From positions 1-64,000 of the forward strand of contig CALUVG010000005.1 in NCBI GenBank assembly GCA_944324165.1: a stretch of 64,000 nucleotides of DNA, written 5' to 3'. This DNA is from Candidatus Gastranaerophilales bacterium. Its GTDB lineage: Bacteria; Cyanobacteriota; Vampirovibrionia; Gastranaerophilales; Gastranaerophilaceae. Positions 15,809-24,911 of this stretch are shown here, one piece after another (within the stretch, counting starts at the first letter, position 1; each line of letters begins with the position of its first letter). Made by a program: the position numbers and the translations under genes. Below the pieces are notes generated by a model. It saw nothing but the letters and a program-made list of their open reading frames with translations. It searched no databases and had not been told where the DNA came from.

Positions 15809-16273
15809 ATGAAAAAACATATTATCACAATGTTAATAGCGGTAATGGCATTTACTTGCGGATACTCAATGAATAATAAAGCTTTATCAGGTGACACGGA
15901 CTATAAAATTGCAGTTGTTGATGTGCAGCAATTAGTTTCAAACTCAAATGAAGTAAAAAAACTCAAAGCCGAACAGGAAAAGAAAATGCAGGCAATACAG
16001 GCAACATTAGATAAGGCGCGTGCCGACATGGCTAAGGAAACAGATTCGGCAAAACTAAAAGCTTTAGAGGAAAAATACCGCAGCGACATTAATAAACAAA
16101 AGTTAGCAATGGAACAGGAATATAATGCCAAATTCAATGCAATAGACCAGAATATAAGAAATGCCGTAATCGAAAAGGCACGTTCAATGAACTATAACCT
16201 TGTATTACCTAAAAATATAGTTTTACTTGGCGGGGACGACATAACCAATCAGGTTTCACCTGCCGTAAAATAG
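15809..16273 (+). CDS. OmpH/Skp family periplasmic chaperone
   Basis: 154 residues: signal-like N-terminus (MKKHIITMLIAVMAFTCG), then the OmpH start YKIAVVDVQQLVSNS, a long charged coiled coil (residues ~48-115) forming the tentacles, and a C-terminal VIEKARSMNYNLVLPKNIVLLGG strand region. Skp-type trimers hold unfolded outer-membrane proteins in the periplasm, which fits the autotransporter and outer-membrane efflux proteins in this window. A GGGAGG ribosome site supports the start, and a good terminator follows. Confidence 0.88.
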   Translation: MKKHIITMLIAVMAFTCGYSMNNKALSGDTDYKIAVVDVQQLVSNSNEVKKLKAEQEKKMQAIQATLDKARADMAKETDSAKLKALEEKYRSDINKQKLAMEQEYNAKFNAIDQNIRNAVIEKARSMNYNLVLPKNIVLLGGDDITNQVSPAVK

Positions 16274-16291
16274 ATTTTTGATTTTATTCAC

Positions 16292-16322
16292 TCCGGCATG
16301 ACTCCATGCCGGATATTTGTTT
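16292..16322 (+). terminator. Terminator of the OmpH gene
   Basis: Stem TCCGGCATG/CATGCCGGA with a 4-nt loop, then a T-rich tail. Confidence 0.8.
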
Positions 16323-16356
16323 TGCCATACATTAATTTATTGTCTGAAATTACGAC

Positions 16357-19275
16357 TTAGAAAAGTGTTAACTGATTGACATTGTCCTTTGCTTCACGTT
16401 CTTTTTCAAATTTTGACAGTGTTAACAGGTCATTTTCAATTTTTGCTAAAAATGGCGAAATATCAAAATGTTCCAACTTTCCATACATATAACGTTTTTG
16501 CGCACGGCTTAAAAATAATCGCTGTTTTGCACGTGTCATTCCAACATACAAAAGTCTTCTTTCTTCTTCAATCTCTTCAGGAGATTGAGCGCGGTACAGC
16601 GGTAAAATTCCATTCTCAAGCCCGACAACAAATACACATTTAAATTCCAGCCCCTTAGATGAGTGCAATGTCATTAAAGAAATTCTGTCTGCGCGGGCAT
16701 CCAGAGTGTCGGATTCTTTTATAATAGAAACTTCATGTATAAATTCTTCGAGTGTATTGTAAGTCTTTGCAAATTCCTGCAAGTATTTAAAAACATAATC
16801 TTCAATACTGTCTTTAATATCTATCGGTAAACTTTCTAACTGTTCTGTTATCGGGCTATCGTCCGTTAAATTCTTCAATAATTTCCGTACGGAACTTTTG
16901 TCGCATAATAAATCATCAGATAGTTTTACATATGGCATGCCGGATCTGTTCAGTGCCTCAACAAGCGGCTGCACCTGTGCTGACGTCCTGTAAAGAATTG
17001 CAAAATCGCCAAAAGATAACTCATCTTCCTCACCGGTTGAACGATTTGAATCAATAGAGAAAAAGCTGTGTCCGCCAATTAGTTTTTCTATTGTACTTAC
17101 TACAAATTCAGCCTCCGCCTTATCTGTCGGGGCTGTGTGTATTGTAATCTTTTCGTGCGGTTTGTCATATTGCGAAATTATATTAAAACAGTCAATCATT
17201 TGATTAGAAGCATTTACAATGCTTTCTGTAGAACGGTAATTGTTTTTAAGATTTATTACTTTAGCATTCGGGTAGTCCTGTTTAAAATTATTGAAAAATT
17301 TGGAACTTCCGCCGCGAAACCCGTAAATTGCCTGATTTGGATCGCCTATTGCACAAATATTACCGTCTGAAGGCACAAGTAACCTTATTATTGTATACTG
17401 ATTTTCATCAATATCCTGATACTCATCAACAGAAATACTGCTGTATCTTCTCTGATAAGACTGTGCAATTTCAGGATGATTATTAAAAATCTTTACCGTC
17501 AATTTAATTAAATCATCAAACTCAAGAGTATCCGGCGGCAATTCACCATTATACAAAGACTTTTCCTGTTCGCTAATTACCTTAAAATTCTCGCTTATAC
17601 CGGCTAATTCATGATGCTCCTTCAGTATGGAAAGGCAGAGTGAGTGAAAGGTATGTATATTAATAAAACTTGCTTGTTCGGGCAAAAGTAGAGATAACCT
17701 TTCACGCATTTCCTGTGCAGCCTTGCGGGTAAAAGTTATGGCAAGACAATCCTGCGGTAAAAAATGTTTTTCTTTTATCAAATATGCAATACGTCTTGTC
17801 AAAACAGTAGTTTTTCCTGATCCCGGTCCGGCAACAATCAGCAGTTGTTTATCCGGACATTCTACGGCTGCTTTTTGAAACTGATCCAATTCTTTAGAGA
17901 AATTTGCATTCTCCTGCGGCTGTAAAACTCTTTGTGGAGTTGCAGGCAGCTGTGAAGAAAAAGTTTCTGTCTGTGGTTGTGTTTTCGGTTCTTCAGGAAT
18001 ATTAATATCAAGCTTTAGATTTATAAAATTTTTTTTTACAAGTTCAGAATCTTCAAATAATTTTATTACACCATACTCTCCGTCATAACCGGCATGTTTA
18101 ATAACATCCCCCTGACGGAGTCGTAAAATACCTTCTCCCAGCAATGGTGAATCCTTTGACAGTTCATCAACAGGAATATCCTGTAAAATTGATAATTCCG
18201 AACCAAATTTATTTATAAGACGTTCATATTCAAGTGTTACAGCCTTGCTGGATGTACCGACATTCATAAATTCTGAAAGAATTTCAGGTAAAGGTACAAG
18301 ACTGAAAACTTTTCCTGCAGTTTCCGGCTTAAATATATTATTACAATCGCGGTCTGCAAGTTCACAAACACGGTTTAGAACACCTATTGTCATCGGTTTG
18401 CCGCAAACAGGACAGATGCCGTTAAGTTTACGAGTTTCTTCAGGCGTCATACAAACATTGCATTTTCTGTGTCCGTCTTCATGATATTTGCCTTCCTCAG
18501 GGAAAAACTCTACTGTTCCTACATATCCTTCACCTGTTTTTAATGCTTTCATAATACTGTAATAATCAGTATTAGTATCAAACACCGTTGCCTCCCGCGC
18601 AAGTTTTGCAGGAGAATGCGCATCAGAATTGGATACAAGTCTGTATTTGTCAAGTTTTGATACCCGCCAATTCATCTCAGGATCAGATGAAAGTCCTGTT
18701 TCTACAGCAAAAATATGTTCTGCTAAATCACCATAACAGTCCTCTATTGAATCAAACCCTGATTTTGACCCGAGAACAGAAAACCACGGAGTCCAGATAT
18801 GTGCAGGTATTATATAAGATCCTTCGCCTGACTCAAGTGTTGTTTCCAAAAGGTTTCTGGAATCTAAGCCTAAAATAGGTCTGCCGTCAGATTTAATATT
18901 TCCTATTGCATCAAGTTTATTTCTAAAATTTTCGGCGGTTTGCATATCCGGCACAAATACAACATGATGAACTTTTCTTGTCTTATCCCACTTTTTATAT
19001 ATCGTTGAAATTTCAACCGAAAGTAAAAATCTTACAGGACAGCCATCAGGAAATATTTGTTTTTCAATCTCAGGTCTAAGCCGAAAAACACCTTCTTCAG
19101 CAGGGACAAGTTTTTCTTTTATCTCATTAAACCATGCAGGATGCGTAAAATCTCCGGTTGAAATTACGCTAAGCCCCTTTTTCTTCGCCCATAATGCAAG
19201 TTCTTCCAGATTACAATTTTTGCTTGTTGCACGGGAATACTTAGAATGTATGTGTAAGTCAGCATAAAAAAACAT
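16357..19275 (-). CDS. Endonuclease Q-like PHP domain fused to UvrD-type helicase
   Basis: 972 residues. The N-terminal ~320 residues match the EndoQ/YqxK (TIGR00375) type: PHP motif YADLHIHSKYS, TGDFTHPAW near 40, SNSDAHS near 216 and a CxxC...CxxC zinc finger (272-291). Characterised EndoQ enzymes nick DNA 5' of deaminated bases and AP sites. After a linker (430-455) comes a superfamily 1 helicase: Walker A AGPGSGKTT (~482), VDEYQDIDENQ, GDPNQAIYGFRGG, NNYRST, TLHSSKGLEF and LLYVGMTRAKQR. The helicase half (~505 residues) is shorter than PcrA. The frame extends 5 codons upstream to a TTG, but GGGGG before the ATG at 19275 fixes the start. It is probably a repair enzyme coupling incision to unwinding; the coupling is inference. 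Confidence 0.88.
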   Translation of the reverse strand: MFFYADLHIHSKYSRATSKNCNLEELALWAKKKGLSVISTGDFTHPAWFNEIKEKLVPAEEGVFRLRPEIEKQIFPDGCPVRFLLSVEISTIYKKWDKTRKVHHVVFVPDMQTAENFRNKLDAIGNIKSDGRPILGLDSRNLLETTLESGEGSYIIPAHIWTPWFSVLGSKSGFDSIEDCYGDLAEHIFAVETGLSSDPEMNWRVSKLDKYRLVSNSDAHSPAKLAREATVFDTNTDYYSIMKALKTGEGYVGTVEFFPEEGKYHEDGHRKCNVCMTPEETRKLNGICPVCGKPMTIGVLNRVCELADRDCNNIFKPETAGKVFSLVPLPEILSEFMNVGTSSKAVTLEYERLINKFGSELSILQDIPVDELSKDSPLLGEGILRLRQGDVIKHAGYDGEYGVIKLFEDSELVKKNFINLKLDINIPEEPKTQPQTETFSSQLPATPQRVLQPQENANFSKELDQFQKAAVECPDKQLLIVAGPGSGKTTVLTRRIAYLIKEKHFLPQDCLAITFTRKAAQEMRERLSLLLPEQASFINIHTFHSLCLSILKEHHELAGISENFKVISEQEKSLYNGELPPDTLEFDDLIKLTVKIFNNHPEIAQSYQRRYSSISVDEYQDIDENQYTIIRLLVPSDGNICAIGDPNQAIYGFRGGSSKFFNNFKQDYPNAKVINLKNNYRSTESIVNASNQMIDCFNIISQYDKPHEKITIHTAPTDKAEAEFVVSTIEKLIGGHSFFSIDSNRSTGEEDELSFGDFAILYRTSAQVQPLVEALNRSGMPYVKLSDDLLCDKSSVRKLLKNLTDDSPITEQLESLPIDIKDSIEDYVFKYLQEFAKTYNTLEEFIHEVSIIKESDTLDARADRISLMTLHSSKGLEFKCVFVVGLENGILPLYRAQSPEEIEEERRLLYVGMTRAKQRLFLSRAQKRYMYGKLEHFDISPFLAKIENDLLTLSKFEKEREAKDNVNQLTLF

Positions 19276-19475
19276 TATTGCCCCCTTCAATTTACAAGGA
19301 TTGTAACAAAAATATTTTTAGGCTGCAACGTAAAATGATCAATCTGATATATATATTAGAAAAAGGAAAGTACAAATAAGCCGGATAAAAATGTTAATTT
19401 TTATTACTCTAATAGCAAAAAAAATTTTTATGTAATTTAAAATAGTATTACACGAGTAAACAAGGAGTTTGCAAC

Positions 19476-22430
19476 ATGATTGATAAAGTGGGATTAAGTT
19501 ATGGTATAAAATTTAAAAATAATCAACAGCACAATACTAATAGATCATATACAAGTACACCGCAACAACTTAAAAATAACAATCAAATAAACTTCGGATA
19601 TTATTATCCTATAAGCTTTACCGCAAATAAGAGAAGTAATGTTCAAAAAATGACTCCGCTTGAAGTGCTTGAATACTGTTACACAAATTCCGCTACCAAT
19701 CTTGTTAATGAAGCCACCAAAATTGCGAAAGATAATCAGAACAGTGAAGTTAATCATTTTCATATATGGAAGGTAGAACTAAATCAACTTGATAAATATA
19801 TTGATGATTTAAACTCCGGCAGCAAACATCATTCGGATCTTAACGGTGACAGCATACCATCTTTTTTAGAGTCAATAACAGCAAACAGTCTATTTAAAGA
19901 TGAACAAACCAGAAAAAAATTCCAAAAATTAATAAAAGAAGAAAATAAAACTCTTGATAATATAATATCAAAATTCCCGAAAGACGAAAAAGTTAATAAT
20001 CCTAAACTCTCTGATGAACTCGTACGTGATATCTGGAGTCCGAGAGAAGAAGAGAATGAAAGAGTGTACGACTTTAATATCTTTGGAGCAACTTTCTACT
20101 CCGCAAATGAAAATGTTAAAAATTTTATTGACAATTTTGTAAACAAAACATCCGATTTAACCATGGTTGTCCACACACCTGTTAAGGAACGTTCTCATAT
20201 AAAAGATTATGATGAAAAAGCTAACAATGTATGGAAAAATCTTTCACTCGGAACAAATATGTTTATAACTTTTGACCATAAAAAAGTTAACCCCAACATG
20301 TTTATTACAAGTTTATACACTACAGCTCCGGAAGATACCGATATTACAGAGTTCAACCTAAGTGTGAAAGAACGTTATGTATTTGAAAAAGTCAAAGAAC
20401 TTGCAAAAAATAAAAACAAAAAACACGTCATCATAATGTATCCGACAAATATGCTTGTAAATTCGACGAGTCAGGAAGATAAAGAACAACAAATCTACGC
20501 ATATTCAGATGAATTCCGTAATTTAATGGGCAACATACCGCAAAATATTAAATTTATAATGTTTGACGCTAAAGATAACTATTTTGTTAATATGCAAAAT
20601 CCGGTTATTCAAGCGATGTACGAGAATTTCGGTGAACTTTCCGTGCCTGTTTTGAGTACCGAGCAGTTTGTAAAAGCTTTCAAAGAAGAACCTAAACTGA
20701 TGAAAGATATTAAAAAACCGTTTAGCAAAAAGGCTATTGAAAAAACTGTAGAAAGTTCAGCCCAGCTTGACGGTATATTCCCCGATAAAACATTGAAGTT
20801 AATGAAAAAGATGACATCTTATTACATTGATAAAAAAGAGATAAATGAAAAAGATGTAATAAATTATGTGAAAGAAGCAAAAGAATTGTTCAAAAAGAAT
20901 GATGATGACAGTTCTATAAACGTAATCTTTGATACAGAAAAAAGAATAAAAGATATCATAGGAAAAGATTCGACCAAAAAAGAGGCAGCCGCTATCGTAA
21001 AACAAATAAAATCAAACCATATGGGTACAAAAGGTATGATTATTTACTCTCAAGACAGTATGGCAGGCAGCGGCAGACGCTTTATAGCCAAAACTATAGC
21101 AGGAGAGGCAAAAGTACCTTATATAGAAATGAATGCCATGGATTTTGGTACAAAAGAAGTCGATATCTTTGGCGGAAGTCTTTTATCTCCGGAAGGATCT
21201 ATTAAAAAAATGTTCTCGCTTGTAAATACTCAGGCAGAAAGTAATTCTAATAAGTCCGCTGTGTTATTTATTGAAAATTTCGAATACTTCTCTATTGGAG
21301 AACTTATCTCTGAATACCAGCAAAAAGCAATGGCGCAGCTTCTGCGAGAAATGGACAATGCAGAACGCAAAGGTCTAAATATTCTCGTAATAGGTTCAGT
21401 TTCTGACCCGAGACTTATTGGCGAAGCAACTATGAAATCCTTTAAGTTTGTTGACAGTATTGAAGTTTCCTCCCCTGCATATAACGATAAAGAAAGAGCA
21501 GACATCATACAGGCTGCTTTAAAAGAAAATAAAATAAAAATTGCCGGCAATACACCTGAAGAAAAACAGGAAATTATAAACTCTATTGCAAAAACAACAG
21601 AAGGCTTTCCTTTCATTTATGTGAAAAATGTAGTTAAAAAAGCACAGTCCGTTGCCCTTGAACGCGGACATAAAGAAGTTACCAAAGGCGATTTTACAGA
21701 AGCATATATGCAAATAACAACAGGACGCCCTTCTACAAAACACATTGAACCGCATGAAAAAGACATTGTCACATCACACGAGTGCGGACATGCCATTAAT
21801 GCAGAAATAATGAATGATATCGCTAAAAAATATGGCAAACCGTGGCATAAATCTTCAAAAGTAAACTTCATAACCCTGGATCCGCGCGGTTATTACGGCG
21901 GTGCAATGTATCCTTTAGAAGATAATAATGATGAAAAATCATTTGAAAAACTGTTTGCCGATATTGTATGTGATTACGGCGGACATTCCTGCGAAAAATA
22001 CTTCTATGGAATTGACGGATCTTATGGCATATCAAGTGATTTAAACATGGCAACAACTTCTGCCGATTGGATGGTTAAAATTATGGGGCAAGGCGCAAAA
22101 ACAGGTAAACAATCGCTGCTCAAATTTGATAAAAACTTATCCGAAAAAATGAAAGAACAAATTGAAGAAGACAGGCATGTAATTCTTGAAAATGCTCTTA
22201 CAGTATCCGACTTGATTACAGAAACTTATGCTGATTTCAATCGTGAATTTACTAAAAAATATGCACATCTTGTAGGCACAGGCGACTGCCTTGTTGATGG
22301 CGATGTTTTCAGAAATGAACTTGCAGACTGGAAAGCCCGTCAGCCTAAAGAAAAACAAGAAGAAATTAACCTTATGGAAAAAATGATTCTGGAAATTATT
22401 GCTAAAACAAAAAAAGGTGTAATATATTAA
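19476..22430 (+). CDS. FtsH-like M41 metalloprotease with degenerate AAA+ domain and Clp-N-like N-terminus
   Basis: 984 residues with no FtsH-type membrane helices. In order: a leader with PISFTANKR (~45-55), a helical part resembling the Clp N-domain (60-100), a degenerate Clp-like AAA part (~200-480), an FtsH-like AAA module (~510-700) and an M41 peptidase. The peptidase keeps the zinc site H768-E-C-G-H772 and the third ligand D855 in SSDLNMAT. The ATPase is damaged: the Walker A position reads MAGSGRRF (529-536) with no Lys-Thr, Walker B reads VLFIENF (596-602), and the arginine-finger RPGRFDR is replaced by KSFKFVD. It is therefore likely a soluble protease with a pseudo-ATPase. AAGGAG supports the start. 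Substrate unknown. Confidence 0.85.
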   Translation: MIDKVGLSYGIKFKNNQQHNTNRSYTSTPQQLKNNNQINFGYYYPISFTANKRSNVQKMTPLEVLEYCYTNSATNLVNEATKIAKDNQNSEVNHFHIWKVELNQLDKYIDDLNSGSKHHSDLNGDSIPSFLESITANSLFKDEQTRKKFQKLIKEENKTLDNIISKFPKDEKVNNPKLSDELVRDIWSPREEENERVYDFNIFGATFYSANENVKNFIDNFVNKTSDLTMVVHTPVKERSHIKDYDEKANNVWKNLSLGTNMFITFDHKKVNPNMFITSLYTTAPEDTDITEFNLSVKERYVFEKVKELAKNKNKKHVIIMYPTNMLVNSTSQEDKEQQIYAYSDEFRNLMGNIPQNIKFIMFDAKDNYFVNMQNPVIQAMYENFGELSVPVLSTEQFVKAFKEEPKLMKDIKKPFSKKAIEKTVESSAQLDGIFPDKTLKLMKKMTSYYIDKKEINEKDVINYVKEAKELFKKNDDDSSINVIFDTEKRIKDIIGKDSTKKEAAAIVKQIKSNHMGTKGMIIYSQDSMAGSGRRFIAKTIAGEAKVPYIEMNAMDFGTKEVDIFGGSLLSPEGSIKKMFSLVNTQAESNSNKSAVLFIENFEYFSIGELISEYQQKAMAQLLREMDNAERKGLNILVIGSVSDPRLIGEATMKSFKFVDSIEVSSPAYNDKERADIIQAALKENKIKIAGNTPEEKQEIINSIAKTTEGFPFIYVKNVVKKAQSVALERGHKEVTKGDFTEAYMQITTGRPSTKHIEPHEKDIVTSHECGHAINAEIMNDIAKKYGKPWHKSSKVNFITLDPRGYYGGAMYPLEDNNDEKSFEKLFADIVCDYGGHSCEKYFYGIDGSYGISSDLNMATTSADWMVKIMGQGAKTGKQSLLKFDKNLSEKMKEQIEEDRHVILENALTVSDLITETYADFNREFTKKYAHLVGTGDCLVDGDVFRNELADWKARQPKEKQEEINLMEKMILEIIAKTKKGVIY

Positions 22431-22492
22431 TATAAGCCTGATCTAAATATTCCGGTTTAATGTATCAATTTGTAACAATTCAGCAAAAACTT

Positions 22493-22520
22493 TAAAGTTC
22501 AGCCTGAAAAATTCCGTTTA
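22493..22520 (+). promoter_or_regulatory. Sigma-28-like promoter, copy 1
   Basis: TAAAGTTC, 12 bp ending in GAAAAAT, then TCCGTTTA. It shares sequence and spacing with three other promoters in the window. A dyad ATTAACTG/CAGTTAAT follows at 22521-22540, around the expected start of transcription. Confidence 0.5.
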
Positions 22521-22557
22521 ATTAACTGTTATCAGTTAATCTAAGGAGTGTGTTTTT

Positions 22558-22773
22558 ATGGCAGAAGAAAAAAAAGTTCTGGATATGGAAGATTTAATGA
22601 TTGATTACGGTGAAATGACCAGTTTCGATTTCAATTCATTAGATTATAAAGAAACAAGAGAGTTACAGAGAGCAATAGACAGCGAATATGCAAATCAGCC
22701 GCCAACATTTAAATATGGCAATTTTGATATTCTTGATATGCTGCACTCTTTTATTACACGAAAAGAATCTTAA
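22558..22773 (+). CDS. Small acidic hypothetical protein
   Basis: 71 residues, acidic (MAEEKKVLDMEDLMIDYGEM), with a predicted amphipathic helix around KETRELQRAIDSEY and a C-terminal ILDMLHSFITRK helix. No known family is recognised. The ribosome site AAGGAG (22543-22548) is well placed. It is the first gene of a two-gene unit behind a sigma-28-like promoter, which suggests a role tied to that regulon. This link is inference. Confidence 0.7.
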   Translation: MAEEKKVLDMEDLMIDYGEMTSFDFNSLDYKETRELQRAIDSEYANQPPTFKYGNFDILDMLHSFITRKES

Positions 22774-22791
22774 ATTCCACGGAGAGTTATT

Positions 22792-22998
22792 ATGAAAGAC
22801 GCTAAAGAATTATTCGATAAACTATGCATGTCTCCGGACTGGGGCGAATTGCCTCCGAAACCATTTGTAAGACAATATAAGGATTTGGAAACTCTCACCG
22901 CAGAACTTGAAGGCATAAAAAACAGAATTGACGAACTGAAAGCCAAAGAATGGAATATTCTTAAGCGTATGCAATTTAATAAAGAGGGGTTTCACTAA
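22792..22998 (+). CDS. Small coiled-coil hypothetical protein
   Basis: 68 residues: an N-terminal part with SPDWGELPPKPFVRQY, then a heptad-like helix LETLTAELEGIKNRIDELKAKEW that should form a coiled coil. It starts 19 bp after the preceding stop with its own GGAGAG site, so the two are co-transcribed and end at the terminator at 23025. The function is unknown; it could be an adaptor partner of the upstream protein. Confidence 0.7.
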   Translation: MKDAKELFDKLCMSPDWGELPPKPFVRQYKDLETLTAELEGIKNRIDELKAKEWNILKRMQFNKEGFH

Positions 22999-23024
22999 AT
23001 AACGGCTAAAGACTAAGGAGGCTG

Positions 23025-23052
23025 GCACCTGTATAATCTACAGGTGCTTTTA
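23025..23052 (+). terminator. Terminator of the two-gene unit
   Basis: Stem GCACCTGTA/TACAGGTGC with a 5-nt loop, followed by TTTTAG. Confidence 0.8.
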
Positions 23053-24321
23053 GATGTTAAAAACTTCTTCATCTATCAAGATGTCATTTCCTACATTGTG
23101 CATCAAATCAAGATAAGCCATATAATATACCTGCATTGCATTAATATATTCATTTAAAATACTCTGATGAGAATTTTCAACATACATTAAATTAATCAAA
23201 GATGTGTCACCTTTTTTATAGCGTTGTTTAGACATTTGTAATATCTCGTCAGAAGAAGATAAAATATCTTTGTAATACTTCATGTTTTCTTTTGCATACT
23301 TAAAATCATTATAATCCTGTTTAAGAGCTATTTTTAAACGATTTTCAAATGATTTTCTGTCCATATTTGCTCTTTCAAGAACAAGGTTTGCCTTACGCAC
23401 ATCAGGTCTGTATGTGTATAATACAGGGATATCAAAATATGCCCCGACAAATGCCCCCGGCATTGACTCTCCGCCTGTCTGGTGTGCCGTCTGATAAGCA
23501 GTACCGCCCGTAAGCGTTAAATCCGGTATAACCTTATGTTTTGCAACAGTCAATTCCTGCTCGGATATATCTAAATTGCTGTCTGCAATTCTTAAAGAAT
23601 AACTACATACAAGCGCAACAGCTTCCAGAGAGTCATATTCCGGCAAATCCAGATCTAAAATCGCTAAATCCTCAAACAAAGTGTCTTCCTGCGTGTCATA
23701 CATTACAGATGTGTCTTCAAGATTAAAAGTATCATTGAGATGGAACTGTGCACTAATTAGATTTGCCCTTGCCTGGTTAAGTTGAATAGCTTGCTTTTTA
23801 CATCTTATATTAGATTGTAAAAGATCAATTTTGTAATTCTTATCCGGCTTACGATTTTTAGATATATCATGCATATCCTCCAGAAGATCCATACGTTCTT
23901 CCATAATATAGACAACCGATTTCAGATACAAAACATTAAAATAAGCCTCCATAACCTCTATTTTTAAATCAAGTTCAGCCTTATGAATTTCGTTTTCAAT
24001 AAGTTTTAACTTAGCCTCCGCAACTTTTTTTCTCGGACCGCGTTTAGCTATTTCAATAGGCAGTGCTATACCAAATTGACTGGAATTTCCGCGGGAAACT
24101 TTACCTATAAGAAAATTGGATTGAAACTGTGGATTTTTCAATGCATTTACAATTTTTATATCCTGTTTTAATATATCAGCCTCTTTACGTTTTGCGTTCA
24201 ATGCCAGATTATTTTTTAGCGCCAGATCAACTGCATCATCCATTGATATCTTTTTAACTTCAGCGGCTGAAGGCAGGGCAAATATAAACATAAAGATTAT
24301 AATTGTAAGTATCTTTTTCAT
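23050..24321 (-). CDS. TolC/CzcC-like outer membrane efflux protein
   Basis: 423 residues with a signal peptide (MKKILTIIIFMFIFALPSAA). The mature start KKISMDDAVDLALKNNLALNA is the typical first helix of outer-membrane efflux proteins, followed by long alternating helices and barrel strands in two repeats. It would form a trimeric exit duct. No pump genes adjoin it, so it may serve a distant RND or ABC system. An in-frame TTG lies 7 codons upstream (24342), but the ATG at 24321 gives the normal signal sequence. No clear ribosome site is visible. Confidence 0.85.
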   Translation of the reverse strand: MKKILTIIIFMFIFALPSAAEVKKISMDDAVDLALKNNLALNAKRKEADILKQDIKIVNALKNPQFQSNFLIGKVSRGNSSQFGIALPIEIAKRGPRKKVAEAKLKLIENEIHKAELDLKIEVMEAYFNVLYLKSVVYIMEERMDLLEDMHDISKNRKPDKNYKIDLLQSNIRCKKQAIQLNQARANLISAQFHLNDTFNLEDTSVMYDTQEDTLFEDLAILDLDLPEYDSLEAVALVCSYSLRIADSNLDISEQELTVAKHKVIPDLTLTGGTAYQTAHQTGGESMPGAFVGAYFDIPVLYTYRPDVRKANLVLERANMDRKSFENRLKIALKQDYNDFKYAKENMKYYKDILSSSDEILQMSKQRYKKGDTSLINLMYVENSHQSILNEYINAMQVYYMAYLDLMHNVGNDILIDEEVFNI

Positions 24322-24424
24322 TGTCAAAATAATTATGTACAATCAACATACATTATTTTCTGATAAAATACAATTATAATCAAGATAATGTTAAAGAAAA
24401 TTCATTTACATTAAATTTTGCAAC

Positions 24425-24658
24425 TTAAGCCATTTTAGGGCGTCCTGAAGACTTCAATAAAACGTCAATAACCTTTGGCATCTGACATATGAATGAATAT
24501 TTACCGCCTGAAAGTGAGCATTTGCTGCAATCACAGCCAATTGAATAGCATTCTAAAGCCTGCTCCGTCCAGTTTTGAGTAATAGACTCCGAAATTTCCC
24601 CGTTAGTCTGTGGTGAAAACAAATCATCTTCTTCAAATAAATAATCCTGCAATTCCAT
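24425..24658 (-). CDS. Small cysteine-rich hypothetical protein
   Basis: 77 residues, acidic first half (MELQDYLFEEDDLF) and then a cysteine cluster CYSIGCDCSKCSLSGG...C (five Cys within about 22 residues), ending in VLLKSSGRPKMA. The cluster suggests a zinc or iron-sulfur site, and the basic GRPK tail could touch nucleic acid. No family is recognised. A GGGGGG ribosome site at 24667-24672 fits the ATG at 24658 better than the upstream TTG. It is a single gene with a long AT-rich upstream spacer. Confidence 0.65.
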   Translation of the reverse strand: MELQDYLFEEDDLFSPQTNGEISESITQNWTEQALECYSIGCDCSKCSLSGGKYSFICQMPKVIDVLLKSSGRPKMA

Positions 24659-24911
24659 AAAACATCCCCCCAAAAATTATATTACTAACCCATTAATATT
24701 TTAACTATTAATATACTACTTTTAATCCTGCAAATATATGATTTAATTTATACATAAACTTTTCTAATATTAACGTTTCCAATATCTTATGACATTATCC
24801 TCACTATTTAATAAAAATTGTAACGAAAAGTTACAATAATATACATATGTGAAATTTTCCCTATTTCAAAGCGTTATTATATTTAAGAGAGTAAAATTAC
24901 AAGGATTTATT

